Source: Hamadaea tsunoensis DSM 44101
GTDB taxonomy: Bacteria > Actinomycetota > Actinomycetes > Mycobacteriales > Micromonosporaceae
Assembly (NCBI RefSeq): GCF_000428945.1
Contig: NZ_KE386822.1
Coordinates: forward strand, 124,001-188,000
Length of the DNA stretch: 64,000 nucleotides
Reading direction: 5' to 3'
Below are positions 25,089 through 32,991 of the stretch, one piece after another (within the stretch, counting starts at the first letter, position 1; each line of letters begins with the position of its first letter). A program made the position numbers and the translations under genes. The notes beneath the pieces were generated by a model that was given only the letters and a program-made list of their open reading frames with translations, was not told the DNA's origin and ran no database searches.

Positions 25089-25742
25089 ATGATCTCTCTG
25101 AGCCGACGGCGGCTGCTCGCCGGAACCGGGACGCTCGCGGGCGGGCTGCTGCTCGGCGGCACCCCCGGCCGGGCGTCCGCGGCCGTGACCCCGCCCCGCG
25201 TCTACACCCGCGCCGAATGGAGCGCCCGGCCGCCGTCCAGCCCGGTGACCGTGCTCGACAGCAAGCCCGACCACATCGTCGTGCACCACACGGCCAGCGG
25301 GAACACCACGGACTACTCGCTCGCGCAGGCGGGCCGGCTGTCCCACTGGATCCAGGACCTGCACATGGACACCAACGGCTGGAGCGACTCCGGCCAGCAG
25401 CTGACCATCAGCCGCGGCGGCTACGTCATGGAGGGCCGCGACCGCAGCCTGGAGACGGTCGACGCCGGCAAGCTCGTCGTCGGCGCGCAGACGGCCAACC
25501 AGAACAGCCACACGATCGGCATCGAGAACGAGGGCATCTACGTCTCGCAGGACACCACGACGATGCTCTTCGACTCGCTGGTGCAGACGTGCGCGTGGCT
25601 GTGCGTCGCGTACTCGCTCGATCCGCGGCAGGCCATCGTCGGGCACCGGGACTACGTCACCACCACCCAGTGCCCGGGCGACGTGCTCTACGCCCGGCTG
25701 CCCGAACTGCGTACGCGGGTCGCTGCGGTGCTGGGGGCCTGA
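25089..25742 (+). CDS. Secreted N-acetylmuramoyl-L-alanine amidase (amidase_2/PGRP)
   Basis: A 217-residue protein with a twin-arginine signal (LSRRRLL...GGLLLGG) and an amidase_2 domain. Zinc ligands are visible in VVHHTA (first His pair), and in VGHRDYVTTTQCPGD (second His and the Cys). The enzyme would cut the bond between muramic acid and the stem peptide. GGAGG before ATG 25089. The next gene, a GH25-like muramidase, starts one base after the stop, so the pair would be made together to attack glycan and peptide links of the same wall. Confidence 0.87.
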   Translation: MISLSRRRLLAGTGTLAGGLLLGGTPGRASAAVTPPRVYTRAEWSARPPSSPVTVLDSKPDHIVVHHTASGNTTDYSLAQAGRLSHWIQDLHMDTNGWSDSGQQLTISRGGYVMEGRDRSLETVDAGKLVVGAQTANQNSHTIGIENEGIYVSQDTTTMLFDSLVQTCAWLCVAYSLDPRQAIVGHRDYVTTTQCPGDVLYARLPELRTRVAAVLGA

Positions 25743-25743
25743 C

Positions 25744-26538
25744 ATGGGACGCCGTATCGCGCTGCTGCTCATCGTGGTGGGTGTCCTGGTCGCCCCCGCG
25801 TCCTCGGCGGTCTCGTCCGAGCTCTCCGGCGAGGTCACCGCCGCTGTTCCGGCCGCTGCCGTCCCGCTTGCCGCCGCCGCCCCGCTCGCCGCGTCCGTCG
25901 GCGGTGTCGAGGCCGGGGCGTTCGCGGGCACCGTCACCTGGACAACCGTGCACAACGCCGGCGTCCAGTACGCGTACATCAAGGCGACCGAAGGAGCGTC
26001 CACGAAGGACACGAGCTTCGGCTCGAACTATCCGAACGCGTACTACGCGGGTCTGATCCGGGGCGCGTTGCACGTGGCGCGACCGAACCAGTCGAGCGGG
26101 ACCGCCCAGGCGGACTTCCTGGCGGGCAACGGCGGCGCCTGGTCGGCGGACGGCCAGACCCTGCCGGCGGCCGTGGACCTGGAGCCGAACCCGATCTCCG
26201 GCGGCTACTGCTACGGGCTCGGTACGAGCGCGATGGTCTCCTGGATCACGGCCTTCGTGAACGAGTACCACGCCCGGACGACGCGCTGGCCGGTCATCCA
26301 GACCACGACGTCGTTCTGGAAGCTCTGCACGGGCAACTCGACGGCCTTCGGCGGCAGGAGCCCGCTCGCGATCATCCACTGGGACACCGCCGCCGGTACG
26401 CTTCCCGCCGGCTGGAGCGTCTACACCTTCTGGCTGTCGACGGACTGCCAGCCGACCGCGGGCATGACCGGCTGCCCGGAGGCGTCGGTGTTCAACGGCG
26501 CCCAGAGTCGCTTGGTGGCCTTGGCCAACAACACCTGA
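25744..26538 (+). CDS. GH25-type lysozyme homologue with altered catalytic motif
   Basis: A 264-residue secreted protein: signal peptide (about 1-35), then a GH25 (N,O-diacetylmuramidase) fold. Family landmarks present are AYIKATEGAS near 77, IRGALHVARPN, VDLEPNP (equivalent of the DxE active-site pair), and TLPAGWSVYTFW. The first catalytic segment, normally a D in G-V-D-x-S-x-Y-Q-G, reads GVEAGAFAG, so that Asp is Glu, and the usual D-x-N before FNG is missing. Activity is therefore doubtful; it may be a binding or inhibitor-like relative. Forms an operon with the amidase. Confidence 0.75.
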   Translation: MGRRIALLLIVVGVLVAPASSAVSSELSGEVTAAVPAAAVPLAAAAPLAASVGGVEAGAFAGTVTWTTVHNAGVQYAYIKATEGASTKDTSFGSNYPNAYYAGLIRGALHVARPNQSSGTAQADFLAGNGGAWSADGQTLPAAVDLEPNPISGGYCYGLGTSAMVSWITAFVNEYHARTTRWPVIQTTTSFWKLCTGNSTAFGGRSPLAIIHWDTAAGTLPAGWSVYTFWLSTDCQPTAGMTGCPEASVFNGAQSRLVALANNT

Positions 26539-26562
26539 GCACCCTTCCGGCGCTATCGTGAG

Positions 26563-26605
26563 ACCGCTCCCGGCGACGTCCGATGTGGACGGCGCCGGGA
26601 GCGGT
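26563..26605 (+). terminator. Bidirectional hairpin terminator
   Basis: ACCGCTCCCGGCG and CGCCGGGAGCGGT pair over 13 positions. An inner CGTCC/GGACG pair continues the stem. It separates the plus-strand lysozyme-like gene from the minus-strand gene at 26609, four bases away. Confidence 0.85.
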
Positions 26606-26608
26606 GGA

Positions 26609-26869
26609 TCAGCTTACGGGGTGACCTCCGTCGCCCTGCACGACGACGTCCATCTTCCCGTCCTCGTCCAGGTCGACCATCGTGATGTCGGGCCGCCCGT
26701 CCCCATCGGTGTCGATCTGGAACAGGTCCGCCTTGCCGTTGCCGTCCGTGTCGATCGCCCAGACGTCGGGCGTACCGTCGCCGGTGGTGTCCAAGGCGAC
26801 GATCTCGTTACGCTCGTCGCCGCGGGTCTGGACTTCGCCGCCCTCGGCGGGGGTGCCGTCGTTCGTCAT
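26609..26869 (-). CDS. Small protein with calcium-binding-like DxDxDG repeats
   Basis: 86 residues. After about 20 residues, four repeats of roughly 12 each read D-x-x-G-D-G-x-x-D-x-x-x-x-D, for example DTTGDGTPDVW, DTDGNGKADLF, DTDGDGRPDIT, DLDEDGKMDVV. This resembles thrombospondin type 3 or EF-hand-like calcium loops. There is no signal peptide. I do not recognise a function. It is followed by its own terminator and preceded by a MpaB-like gene on the same strand with a 30-base gap. Confidence 0.65.
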   Translation of the reverse strand: MTNDGTPAEGGEVQTRGDERNEIVALDTTGDGTPDVWAIDTDGNGKADLFQIDTDGDGRPDITMVDLDEDGKMDVVVQGDGGHPVS

Positions 26870-26899
26870 ACCGCCGTACTTCCCCCGTTCGCCCAGGAA

Positions 26900-27739
26900 T
26901 CATGCCTGCTCCTCCGCGGGGCCGGCCGTCGCCTTGGCCGCCCGGGCCATCGCGCTGCGGAAGATCGGCCCCTCGAACGCCCGCCGCGGCAGGACGCGCA
27001 GCGCGTGCCGGACGGCGTACGCGGAGGCGGTCGCGGACACGTCCGTCGTCGGCAGGCCGGGGAGGCTGTACATCCGCCGCGCCCACCGGGGCAGCAGGCC
27101 GACACCGAGCGCGCTGAAACCCCACCAGGCAACGCGTACGGGGGTGATGCCCAGGCCGTAGGGGAGCGGCGGGGACACCAGGAACCTCATCACCTCCCGG
27201 GCCTCAGGCGTCGAGTGCAGTTCCGGCAGGTGCCGTTCGTAGAAGGCGGCCACCTCGGCGGCAGTTCCGGGTACCGTGGCCGGATCGAGGCCGACCAGCT
27301 CCGCCGCCCGGCGCTGCTCGGCGTAATAGCGGTCGACGTCGGCGTCGGACAGTTCCAGCCCGGCGCGGCGGGCCGTCGTCACGAACGAGTCCACCTCGGT
27401 GACGTGCACCCAGCGCAGCAGGTCGGGCTCGTCCAGCCGGAACTCCTCGCCGGTGTCGACATCGCGGGCGGTCATGGCCGCGTGGACCGCGCGTACGCGC
27501 CGCCCCGCCGCCTCGGCCTGCGCCGTCGTCCCGTACACGACGGTCGCGACGTAGTTGATCGTGCGCTGGAGGCGTCCCCAGGGATCGTTCTTGAAGTCGG
27601 AGTTCTGCGTCACACCGGCGATCGCGCGCGGGTGCAGGGCCTGCAGCAGCAGGGCGCGCGGCGCGGAGAGCAACAGGACCGGCTCGGCGTGCACCCGCCA
27701 GGTCACCGTGCCGGGCCCGAACAGACCGAGATCGCTCAT
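26900..27739 (-). CDS. Oxygenase MpaB/DUF2236 family protein
   Basis: A 279-residue protein with a short hydrophobic segment near the N-terminus (WRVHAEPVLLLSAPRALLLQALHP) and the R-T-I-N-Y-V and WVHVTEVDSF (H and D) stretches typical of DUF2236. In Mycobacterium and other actinobacteria these are haem- or iron-dependent oxygenase-like proteins, related to latex-clearing-type enzymes. Start ATG 27739 (MSDLGLFG) fits the family; the longer reading goes over the divergent promoter. Product role unknown. Confidence 0.75.
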   Translation of the reverse strand: MSDLGLFGPGTVTWRVHAEPVLLLSAPRALLLQALHPRAIAGVTQNSDFKNDPWGRLQRTINYVATVVYGTTAQAEAAGRRVRAVHAAMTARDVDTGEEFRLDEPDLLRWVHVTEVDSFVTTARRAGLELSDADVDRYYAEQRRAAELVGLDPATVPGTAAEVAAFYERHLPELHSTPEAREVMRFLVSPPLPYGLGITPVRVAWWGFSALGVGLLPRWARRMYSLPGLPTTDVSATASAYAVRHALRVLPRRAFEGPIFRSAMARAAKATAGPAEEQA

Positions 27740-27806
27740 GCATCGAGGGTGGCACGCTCGGCGCAAACCGGCCACACCCAATCTGACCTGCTTATACGCT
27801 GATGAC

Positions 27807-28109
27807 ATGTCGGTCATCATGATCATGCGAGTGCCGGGCGAAGCCGAATCGTTCGAGCGGTACGCCGCCGAGAACGCCGCCGAGATGCGCGGCGTCGCCG
27901 ACCGGGCGAAAGGCTACGGAGCCGTCCGCCACTTCTTCGGCAGCGGCCGGGGCGAGGTCGTGGTGATCGACGAATGGCCGGACGAGGAGAGCTTCCGCCG
28001 CTTTTTCGCGGAGGTGAAGGAACTGCCGGACATCATGCAGCGGGCGGGGGCGCAGGGGGCGCCGGAGCTGTCCTTCCTCCGCAAACTCGACATGCCCGGC
28101 GAGTTCTGA
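27807..28109 (+). CDS. Small antibiotic-biosynthesis-monooxygenase-like (ABM) protein
   Basis: 100 residues with one ferredoxin-like alpha/beta domain: MSVIMIMRVPGEAESF, GEVVVIDEWPDEESF and RFFAEVKELPDIMQ. It lacks a distinct active site; the fold serves small oxygenases and unknown proteins. ATG 27807; TACGCT 7 bases upstream could be a -10, giving a leaderless mRNA. It is divergent from the MpaB-like gene. After it begins the composite repeat R2. Confidence 0.6.
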   Translation: MSVIMIMRVPGEAESFERYAAENAAEMRGVADRAKGYGAVRHFFGSGRGEVVVIDEWPDEESFRRFFAEVKELPDIMQRAGAQGAPELSFLRKLDMPGEF

Positions 28110-28127
28110 TCCCGGCAGTTTCTAGCT

Positions 28128-28830
28128 TTTGTCCCGACTATCCGATATGTGCGGTCGGTCGTCAGGCCTGACTGCCCGGTGATCGTTGACGGCTGCGGTG
28201 TGAAAACAGGCCCCCGATGCATGATCGTTGACGGTTCTGGAGCGCGTTGACCGGCTCCGGCTACACCTGACGCGTAAACGATCATGCAGATCGGCCCGGA
28301 TTGACACCTCAGCCGTAAATGATCAAGGAATCCGTGTCTCCAGCCCACATGACGGAAGATCGTTCTCGCGTCATGGGCTCCGGCCGAGGACGGGGCGGCG
28401 CGCCAGCCGCGAACGATCACCCACCAGTCGATCCATCCGATCGCCAAATCGGACAGTCGCGACAAAGGCCGGGGTAAAGAGCCGCGTCACCCATAGCAGG
28501 TCGCCGATGATCGCGCCGAACTCCTTGATCATGTAACCCTGTTCCGGCAAGAAAACGCTCTCCCGCCGATATGGCGTTACATGATCAAGGCGCAGCCACC
28601 CCCATCGCCGGAATAGCGCTACATGATCATGGCATCGGGCACAGGACCCGCCGGCAACCGATGTTCATATCGGACAGTCGCGACAAAAGCCGGGGTGAAG
28701 GGGTGAACCAGCGACCGGACGACGGTGATGGATGCCTCGCCCCACTCAGCTGGCAGTGGAGGCCCCCCAGGGCCGGAACGGTCTCCCGCGGGAGGAGCGG
28801 AGGTGAGATCGACGAACCCGGGACCTGAAT
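28128..28830. repeat. Composite intergenic repeat R2 (long form)
   Basis: Order left to right: delimiter TTGTC...GATAT (28128-28148), a large palindrome P (28180-28325, two arms of about 53 bases with TGATCGTTGACGG and GATCATGCA words), reversed delimiter (28446-28466), module B with the hairpin CCTTGATCATGTAAC / GTTACATGATCAAGG (28523-28590), another reversed delimiter (28667-28687), and module E (28711-28826). This fills nearly the whole gap between two convergent genes. It matches region 50498-51441 in opposite orientation, and 28447-28826 is almost identical to it. Confidence 0.9.
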
Positions 28831-28857
28831 CTGATCGTGAATGAAAAGCTCTTGGAT

Positions 28858-29682
28858 TTACAGCTCCACGCCGAACTTGCGGAGGATGGCGCTGCCGGCC
28901 AGGGCTATCCCGGCGCCGATCGAGATCACGGCGAAGATGCCGGACAGGACCACGCGCTCGACCTTGCCGCCGACCTCGACCGCGATCGCGTTCGGTACGC
29001 CGAACATCCGCCACAGCCGCATCTGCTTGAACTTGAAGCCGGTCGGGATCGGCCAGAGGATCGGTACGCCGGCGCTGGTGATGATGTCGCCGAGCAGGTG
29101 CACGATGCAGCCGACGCCGACGGCGAAGCCTATGAGCGGATAGCCGGCCCCGGCGTCGAGGTGCAGGAACGTGTAGTACGCGGCACCGGCGGCGAGCAGG
29201 GTGGTGATGAGCCAGCCGGCCCGCTTCGCCCAGTGCTCGAAGACGCCGCGGACGGCGAGCCCGATCATCAGGAACAGGATCGGCAGGACGGCCCACTTGC
29301 CGAAACGCGAGCACAGGAAGGTCGCGCCCCAGCCCATGAGCAGCGCGAACGGCAGCGTGTGGGTGAAGGTCCGGTGGCCGTAGTCGCGTTTGGGATCGTG
29401 GCTGAGCCGGGTCGCGGTGTAGATGCCGAGCGACAGCTTCTCGATGATCTCGGAGATGAACATCGAGACCGGGCCGAAGGTGTGCGCGACGGTGGCGCCG
29501 CCCTGGTTGGTCGTCACCTTGCCGGACAGGTCCAGGTCGGGCAGGAGCGCGCCGCCCGCGCAGACGGCGGTGCCGAGCGCGATGTAGAGCGGCGACTGCT
29601 GCTTGTCGAAGAACTGCTCCATCACCCAGGATCCGCCAAGCCATACCGCGGCACCGGAAAGCGCGTGCGAACGCCCCATCAT
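28858..29682 (-). CDS. YdjM-like metal-dependent membrane hydrolase (LexA-binding-inner-membrane family)
   Basis: A 274-residue polytopic membrane protein. The N-terminal MMGRSHALSGAAVWL carries the conserved G-R-x-H motif; PDLDLSG and YGHRTFTHTLPF supply further metal-binding Asp and His residues, and HLLGDIITSAGVP another. These are the landmarks of the YdjM/DUF457 family. Start at ATG 29682 with GAGGAA in good position; the longer ORF is not supported. Substrate unknown. Confidence 0.78.
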   Translation of the reverse strand: MMGRSHALSGAAVWLGGSWVMEQFFDKQQSPLYIALGTAVCAGGALLPDLDLSGKVTTNQGGATVAHTFGPVSMFISEIIEKLSLGIYTATRLSHDPKRDYGHRTFTHTLPFALLMGWGATFLCSRFGKWAVLPILFLMIGLAVRGVFEHWAKRAGWLITTLLAAGAAYYTFLHLDAGAGYPLIGFAVGVGCIVHLLGDIITSAGVPILWPIPTGFKFKQMRLWRMFGVPNAIAVEVGGKVERVVLSGIFAVISIGAGIALAGSAILRKFGVEL

Positions 29683-29763
29683 GACGGCTGTTCCTCCCCA
29701 AAGGATCGTGGGCGCCCAAAGGGAGCCGCGCACACTTTGCCAGAACATGTGTCGGAAGACAAT

Positions 29764-29794
29764 CGGCCGGTCCTACACGCGATAGGACCGGCCG
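29764..29794 (-). terminator. Hairpin terminator after trpEG
   Basis: CGGCCGGTCCTA / TAGGACCGGCCG, 12 bp perfect, 7-base loop, 14 bases past the trpEG stop on the reverse strand. Confidence 0.8.
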
Positions 29795-29807
29795 GTGCGC
29801 CTTCTCT

Positions 29808-31628
29808 TCAGGCGGTGACGGGCAGCAATGTCGCGATGAGGTCGGTCAGGATCGCCGGACCGTCCTCCGTCAGGACGGACTCCGGGTGGAACTGCACACC
29901 GGCGACGCCCTCGCCGCGCAGCGCGTGCACGAATCCGGTCGCGTCGGTCGCGAACTCGACACCGTCCACAGGGGACGCGATCGCCGTGAAGGTCGAGTAG
30001 TAGCCGACCCGGCGTACGGTGCCGAACAGGTCGATCTCCATCGGCACGCCCTGCGCCGGCACCTCGCGCCGGTGCAGCGTCAGGCCCAGTTCGTCGCAGA
30101 GCACCTGGTGGCCCAGGCACACGGCCAGCAGCGGCGCGCGCCGGGCCCGCCGGTCCCTGATCACCGCGCGCAGCGCCGCCACCCGGTCCAGGGCCGGGTC
30201 CGTGGGATCGCCCGGCCCGGGGCCTGCCACGACGAGATCGTGGTCCAGCTCACCCACCTCGTCGTACGCGCGGAGCTCCACCCGCATCCCGAGGGAGTGC
30301 AGCATGTGCGCCAGCATGCCGGTGAAGGTGTCCTCGGCGTCGACGATGAGACAGGACCGCCCGGCGAACGGGCGGGCCATGGCCAGGTCGCGCCGGTCGG
30401 CCAGCCAGAACGGGGAGAGCCGGTCGTTGCGGGCGGCCAGCACGGCGAGCACGTCCGGATCGGCGGCCAGCGGCGCTTCGGGCTTCGCGGGACGCGTACG
30501 CGCCGCCAGGCCGAGGGCCGCGAGGACGCCGGCCGCCTTCGCCTCGGTCTCGGCGACCTCCCCCGCGGGCGTGGAGTCCCGGACGAGGGTGGCGCCGACG
30601 CTGACGCCCAGTTCGCCCCCGGTCGTCAGGACGGCCGTGCGGATGAGGATGGTCGAGTCCAGCCGGGGCGCGCCGGTGCCGTCGTGGTCGAGCAGCGCCA
30701 CGACGCCCCCGTAGTAGGCCCGGCCGCGGCCCTCGTGCCGGGCGATGACCCGGCAGGCGTTCTCGATCGGGCTGCCGGTCACGGTCGGGGCGAACATCGT
30801 CTCGCGGAGGATGTCGCGTACGTCCAGAGTGGACCGGCCGGCGAGGAGGTACTCGGTGTGCGCGAGATGCGCCATCTCCTTGAGGTACGGTCCGACGACC
30901 TGGCCGCCGCCGTCGGCGACCACGGCCATCATCTTCAGCTCCTCGTCGAGCACCATGGCCAGCTCGTTGACCTCCTTGGGGTCGGCGAGGAACGCCAGCA
31001 GCCCGGCCTTGTCGGGCCCGGTCGCCGGATGCCGGTAGGTGCCCGAGATGGGATTCATCATCACCAGGCCGTCCTGCTGGGACACGTGCCGCTCCGGGCT
31101 CGCCCCCACGAAGTACGCCGACCCGGTGAACACGACGAACGTCCAGTAGGCGCCGGTCTCGGTGGTCAGCAGGCGGCGCAGGCAGGCCAGCGCGGTGTGC
31201 CCGGGATCGGCCGCGTACGCCCGCCGGGTCCGGTGGATGACGAAGTTGGAGCCCTCGCCCCGGCCGATCTCCTCGTCGAGGACCCGGCCGACGATGTGCG
31301 CGTACTCGTCGTCGCCGACGTCGAAGCCGCGATCGTCCACGGTGCCGATGTCGACGGGCAGCGCCGCCAGCAGATCGATCAGCGGGATGCTCGTACGCTC
31401 GTCGGCGACCAGGCACAGCAGCGGCGCGCGGTCGTCGACGACCTCGAAACCGCGCTCGGCGATGAGCCGGTGGGGCAGCAGGGCGATGGTCGGCCGGCCC
31501 GGTTCCAGCGGGATGTCGGCGGTCGAGGCGACCTCGGCGACGCTGCCGAGGAACAGTTCGACCTGGTCGGCACCCTCGCGCCGGATGAGCGCGTACGGCC
31601 GGTCGGCGGGCAGGTGGTGCGGTGTCAC
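29808..31628 (-). CDS. trpEG: Fused anthranilate synthase (TrpE-TrpG)
   Basis: A 606-residue fusion. The N-terminal chorismate-binding part (about 1-395) shows NPISGTYRHP, DEELKMMAVV, KEMAHLAHTEY, DVRDILRETMFA, and TVTGSPIENACRVI. The C-terminal class I glutamine amidotransferase (about 420-606) shows the catalytic Cys in LLAVCLGHQVL and His-Glu in GVQFHPES. It makes anthranilate from chorismate and glutamine. The sequence is close to PhzE-like fusions, so an amino-deoxyisochorismate synthase is the alternative. But the gene is single and lies behind a leader peptide with two Trp codons, which favours tryptophan biosynthesis. A similar single fused gene with a trp attenuator is known in Streptomyces. 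Start is GTG 31628 with GAGGAG before. Confidence 0.85.
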   Translation of the reverse strand: MTPHHLPADRPYALIRREGADQVELFLGSVAEVASTADIPLEPGRPTIALLPHRLIAERGFEVVDDRAPLLCLVADERTSIPLIDLLAALPVDIGTVDDRGFDVGDDEYAHIVGRVLDEEIGRGEGSNFVIHRTRRAYAADPGHTALACLRRLLTTETGAYWTFVVFTGSAYFVGASPERHVSQQDGLVMMNPISGTYRHPATGPDKAGLLAFLADPKEVNELAMVLDEELKMMAVVADGGGQVVGPYLKEMAHLAHTEYLLAGRSTLDVRDILRETMFAPTVTGSPIENACRVIARHEGRGRAYYGGVVALLDHDGTGAPRLDSTILIRTAVLTTGGELGVSVGATLVRDSTPAGEVAETEAKAAGVLAALGLAARTRPAKPEAPLAADPDVLAVLAARNDRLSPFWLADRRDLAMARPFAGRSCLIVDAEDTFTGMLAHMLHSLGMRVELRAYDEVGELDHDLVVAGPGPGDPTDPALDRVAALRAVIRDRRARRAPLLAVCLGHQVLCDELGLTLHRREVPAQGVPMEIDLFGTVRRVGYYSTFTAIASPVDGVEFATDATGFVHALRGEGVAGVQFHPESVLTEDGPAILTDLIATLLPVTA

Positions 31629-31683
31629 GGCGTCTCCTCGTCGGTGACGACCGCCCGCCCGGGACCACCCCCGGACATGCCGA

Positions 31684-31706
31684 CGGCCGCCTCGGTGAGG
31701 CGGCCG
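31684..31706 (-). terminator. Attenuator terminator hairpin of trpEG
   Basis: CGGCCGCCT / AGGCGGCCG, 9 bp, 5-base loop, between the leader peptide and trpEG. It is preceded by an alternative hairpin (31728-31748, GGCCCGCC / GGCGGGCC) that overlaps the end of the leader peptide, so stalled ribosomes would favour read-through. Confidence 0.7.
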
Positions 31707-31734
31707 CGTCTGGTGCGCGAAAGGCTCGGCCCGC

Positions 31735-31770
31735 CTACGTGGCGGGCCACCAGCTCTGTCGCGCGTACAT
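31735..31770 (-). CDS. trpL: trp leader peptide with tandem Trp codons
   Basis: Twelve codons on the reverse strand: M-Y-A-R-Q-S-W-W-P-A-T then TAG, with TGG TGG adjacent. ATG 31770 follows a TAGAGT -10 box (31783-31778) by seven bases, so the message may be leaderless. Tandem Trp codons in a short leader ahead of an anthranilate synthase gene are the classic attenuation arrangement: low tryptophan stalls the ribosome and prevents the terminator at 31684-31706. Confidence 0.8.
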   Translation of the reverse strand: MYARQSWWPAT

Positions 31771-31777
31771 GGGAGAC

Positions 31778-31783
31778 ACTCTA
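31778..31783 (-). promoter_or_regulatory. -10 box of the trp attenuator transcript
   Basis: TAGAGT on the reverse strand, 7 bases before the leader start. No strong -35 at 17 bases; TTGACA (31824-31829) is too far. Confidence 0.45.
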
Positions 31784-31922
31784 GCGCAATGATCGCCGGC
31801 GATCGAGTTTGTCATGCCGAAGTTGTCAAAACGCCGCCCGGCGATCGGATTTCGCGCCCGGCGGCGATACCATACCCGCAGCACCGCGCCGGGGAGGGCC
31901 GCGGGCCGGGAGGGGCGGCGTC

Positions 31923-32921
31923 ATGCTGGGGAGGGTACGCACGGGGCGGCTGGATCCGGCTCCGCCGGACGCCGGATACGCACCGGTCGATCGCGAGGAA
32001 GTGAGCGCGATCGTGGTCAACCTCGCACGCCGCAGTCAGTCGCTTGTGGAGCGGCAGCTGCGGGTGCTGGAGGAACTCGAACGGGAGGAACGGGATCCGG
32101 CCCGGCTGGCCGAGCTGTTCCGGCTGGAGCGGCTGACCGCGCACATGCGCCGGACTAACGAGAACCTGCTGGTGCTGGCGGGCACGTCGGCGCGCCGCCG
32201 CGGGCGGGAGCCCGTGCCGCTGGCCGCGCTGATCCTCGCCGCCGTCTCCGAGAACGACTCCTATCAACGCGTACGCGCGGAGGTGGAGGACGGGCTGCAG
32301 GTGTCGGGCCTGGTCGCGGCGGATCTGGTGCACATGCTGGCCGAGATCCTGGACAACGCCGCCGGCTACTCGCCGCCCACCAGCACGATCCAAGTCAGCG
32401 GGCGAGGTACGCGCGAAGGTGCGATGATCGCCATTGTGGACCAGGGCATCGGCATGAAGCCGGAGGTGTTCGAGGAGCTCAATTCGGTGCTCGCGACGCC
32501 GCCCGGGGTCACCGCCGCGGTGACCGAGCGGATGGGTCTGGTGGTCGTCGGCCACCTCGCCGCCCGGCACGGCATCACGGTCCGGCTCGCCGACGCGGCG
32601 CCGGGCGTGCGGGTGACCGTGCACCTGCCCGCGAGCGTCCTGCACGGGCGGCCGGAGCCGGTCGCCGAGACCAGGGAGGCTGATGTCAGGATGCGCTTGA
32701 ACCCCGCCGGTGGCGAACTGGGCTTCCTCGACGGCGAGACGACCATGCGCCTGACCTACCAGGAAGACAACACGGTGGTCCTGCTGCCCACCCGCGTGCC
32801 GATGGCGAGCATGCCGTCGACGCCGGCCCCGGATCCGGAGGCGACGGCGCTGTCGCCCGCGGAGCCGGCGATCGAGCGGGTGCTCACCAGGCTGTACGAC
32901 GGACTGCGGGGCGGCTCCTGA
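31923..32921 (+). CDS. Conservon-type (CvnA-like) cytosolic histidine kinase/ATPase
   Basis: A 332-residue ATP-binding protein without membrane spans. The segment HMRRTNENLLVLAG near residue 75 is the dimerisation region of CvnA-like kinases, followed by an HATPase domain with EILDNAAGYSPP (N box) and VDQGIGM (G1). In this family the usual segment is L-D-H-L-A-T-R-M-R-R; here it reads L-E-R-L-T-A-H-M-R-R, so the usual His is Arg and a His stands four residues on. ATG 31923 follows GGGGCGG and defines a good start. It pairs with a roadblock protein but no CvnC or CvnD gene follows. Confidence 0.75.
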   Translation: MLGRVRTGRLDPAPPDAGYAPVDREEVSAIVVNLARRSQSLVERQLRVLEELEREERDPARLAELFRLERLTAHMRRTNENLLVLAGTSARRRGREPVPLAALILAAVSENDSYQRVRAEVEDGLQVSGLVAADLVHMLAEILDNAAGYSPPTSTIQVSGRGTREGAMIAIVDQGIGMKPEVFEELNSVLATPPGVTAAVTERMGLVVVGHLAARHGITVRLADAAPGVRVTVHLPASVLHGRPEPVAETREADVRMRLNPAGGELGFLDGETTMRLTYQEDNTVVLLPTRVPMASMPSTPAPDPEATALSPAEPAIERVLTRLYDGLRGGS

Positions 32922-32991
32922 GGAGCCGGCCGCACCGGATGCACGACTGCGAGTCGTACGAGAACGACGCCACGATCGAGGGGAGCGAACG

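Noticed and set aside
28571-28828. Short reading frame of 85 residues in repeat R2, conserved with 50504-50770 (88 residues)
   Set aside because: The two DNA copies differ mostly by changes that alter the amino acid (I/M, M/L, S/V, G/V, L/F, S/T, G/A), so there is no sign of protein-level selection. The frame runs through delimiter and hairpin modules and has no ribosome site.
28110-28857. CRISPR-like array
   Set aside because: Repeated words are inverted and unequally spaced, without regular spacers or cas genes.
29808-31628. Phenazine or other secondary-metabolite cluster marked by a PhzE-like gene
   Set aside because: No other biosynthetic genes nearby, and a trp attenuator lies directly in front.
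31809-31922. Longer start for the conservon-type ATPase
   Set aside because: It would run through the divergent promoter of the trp leader; ATG 31923 has a purine-rich site and family-like length.
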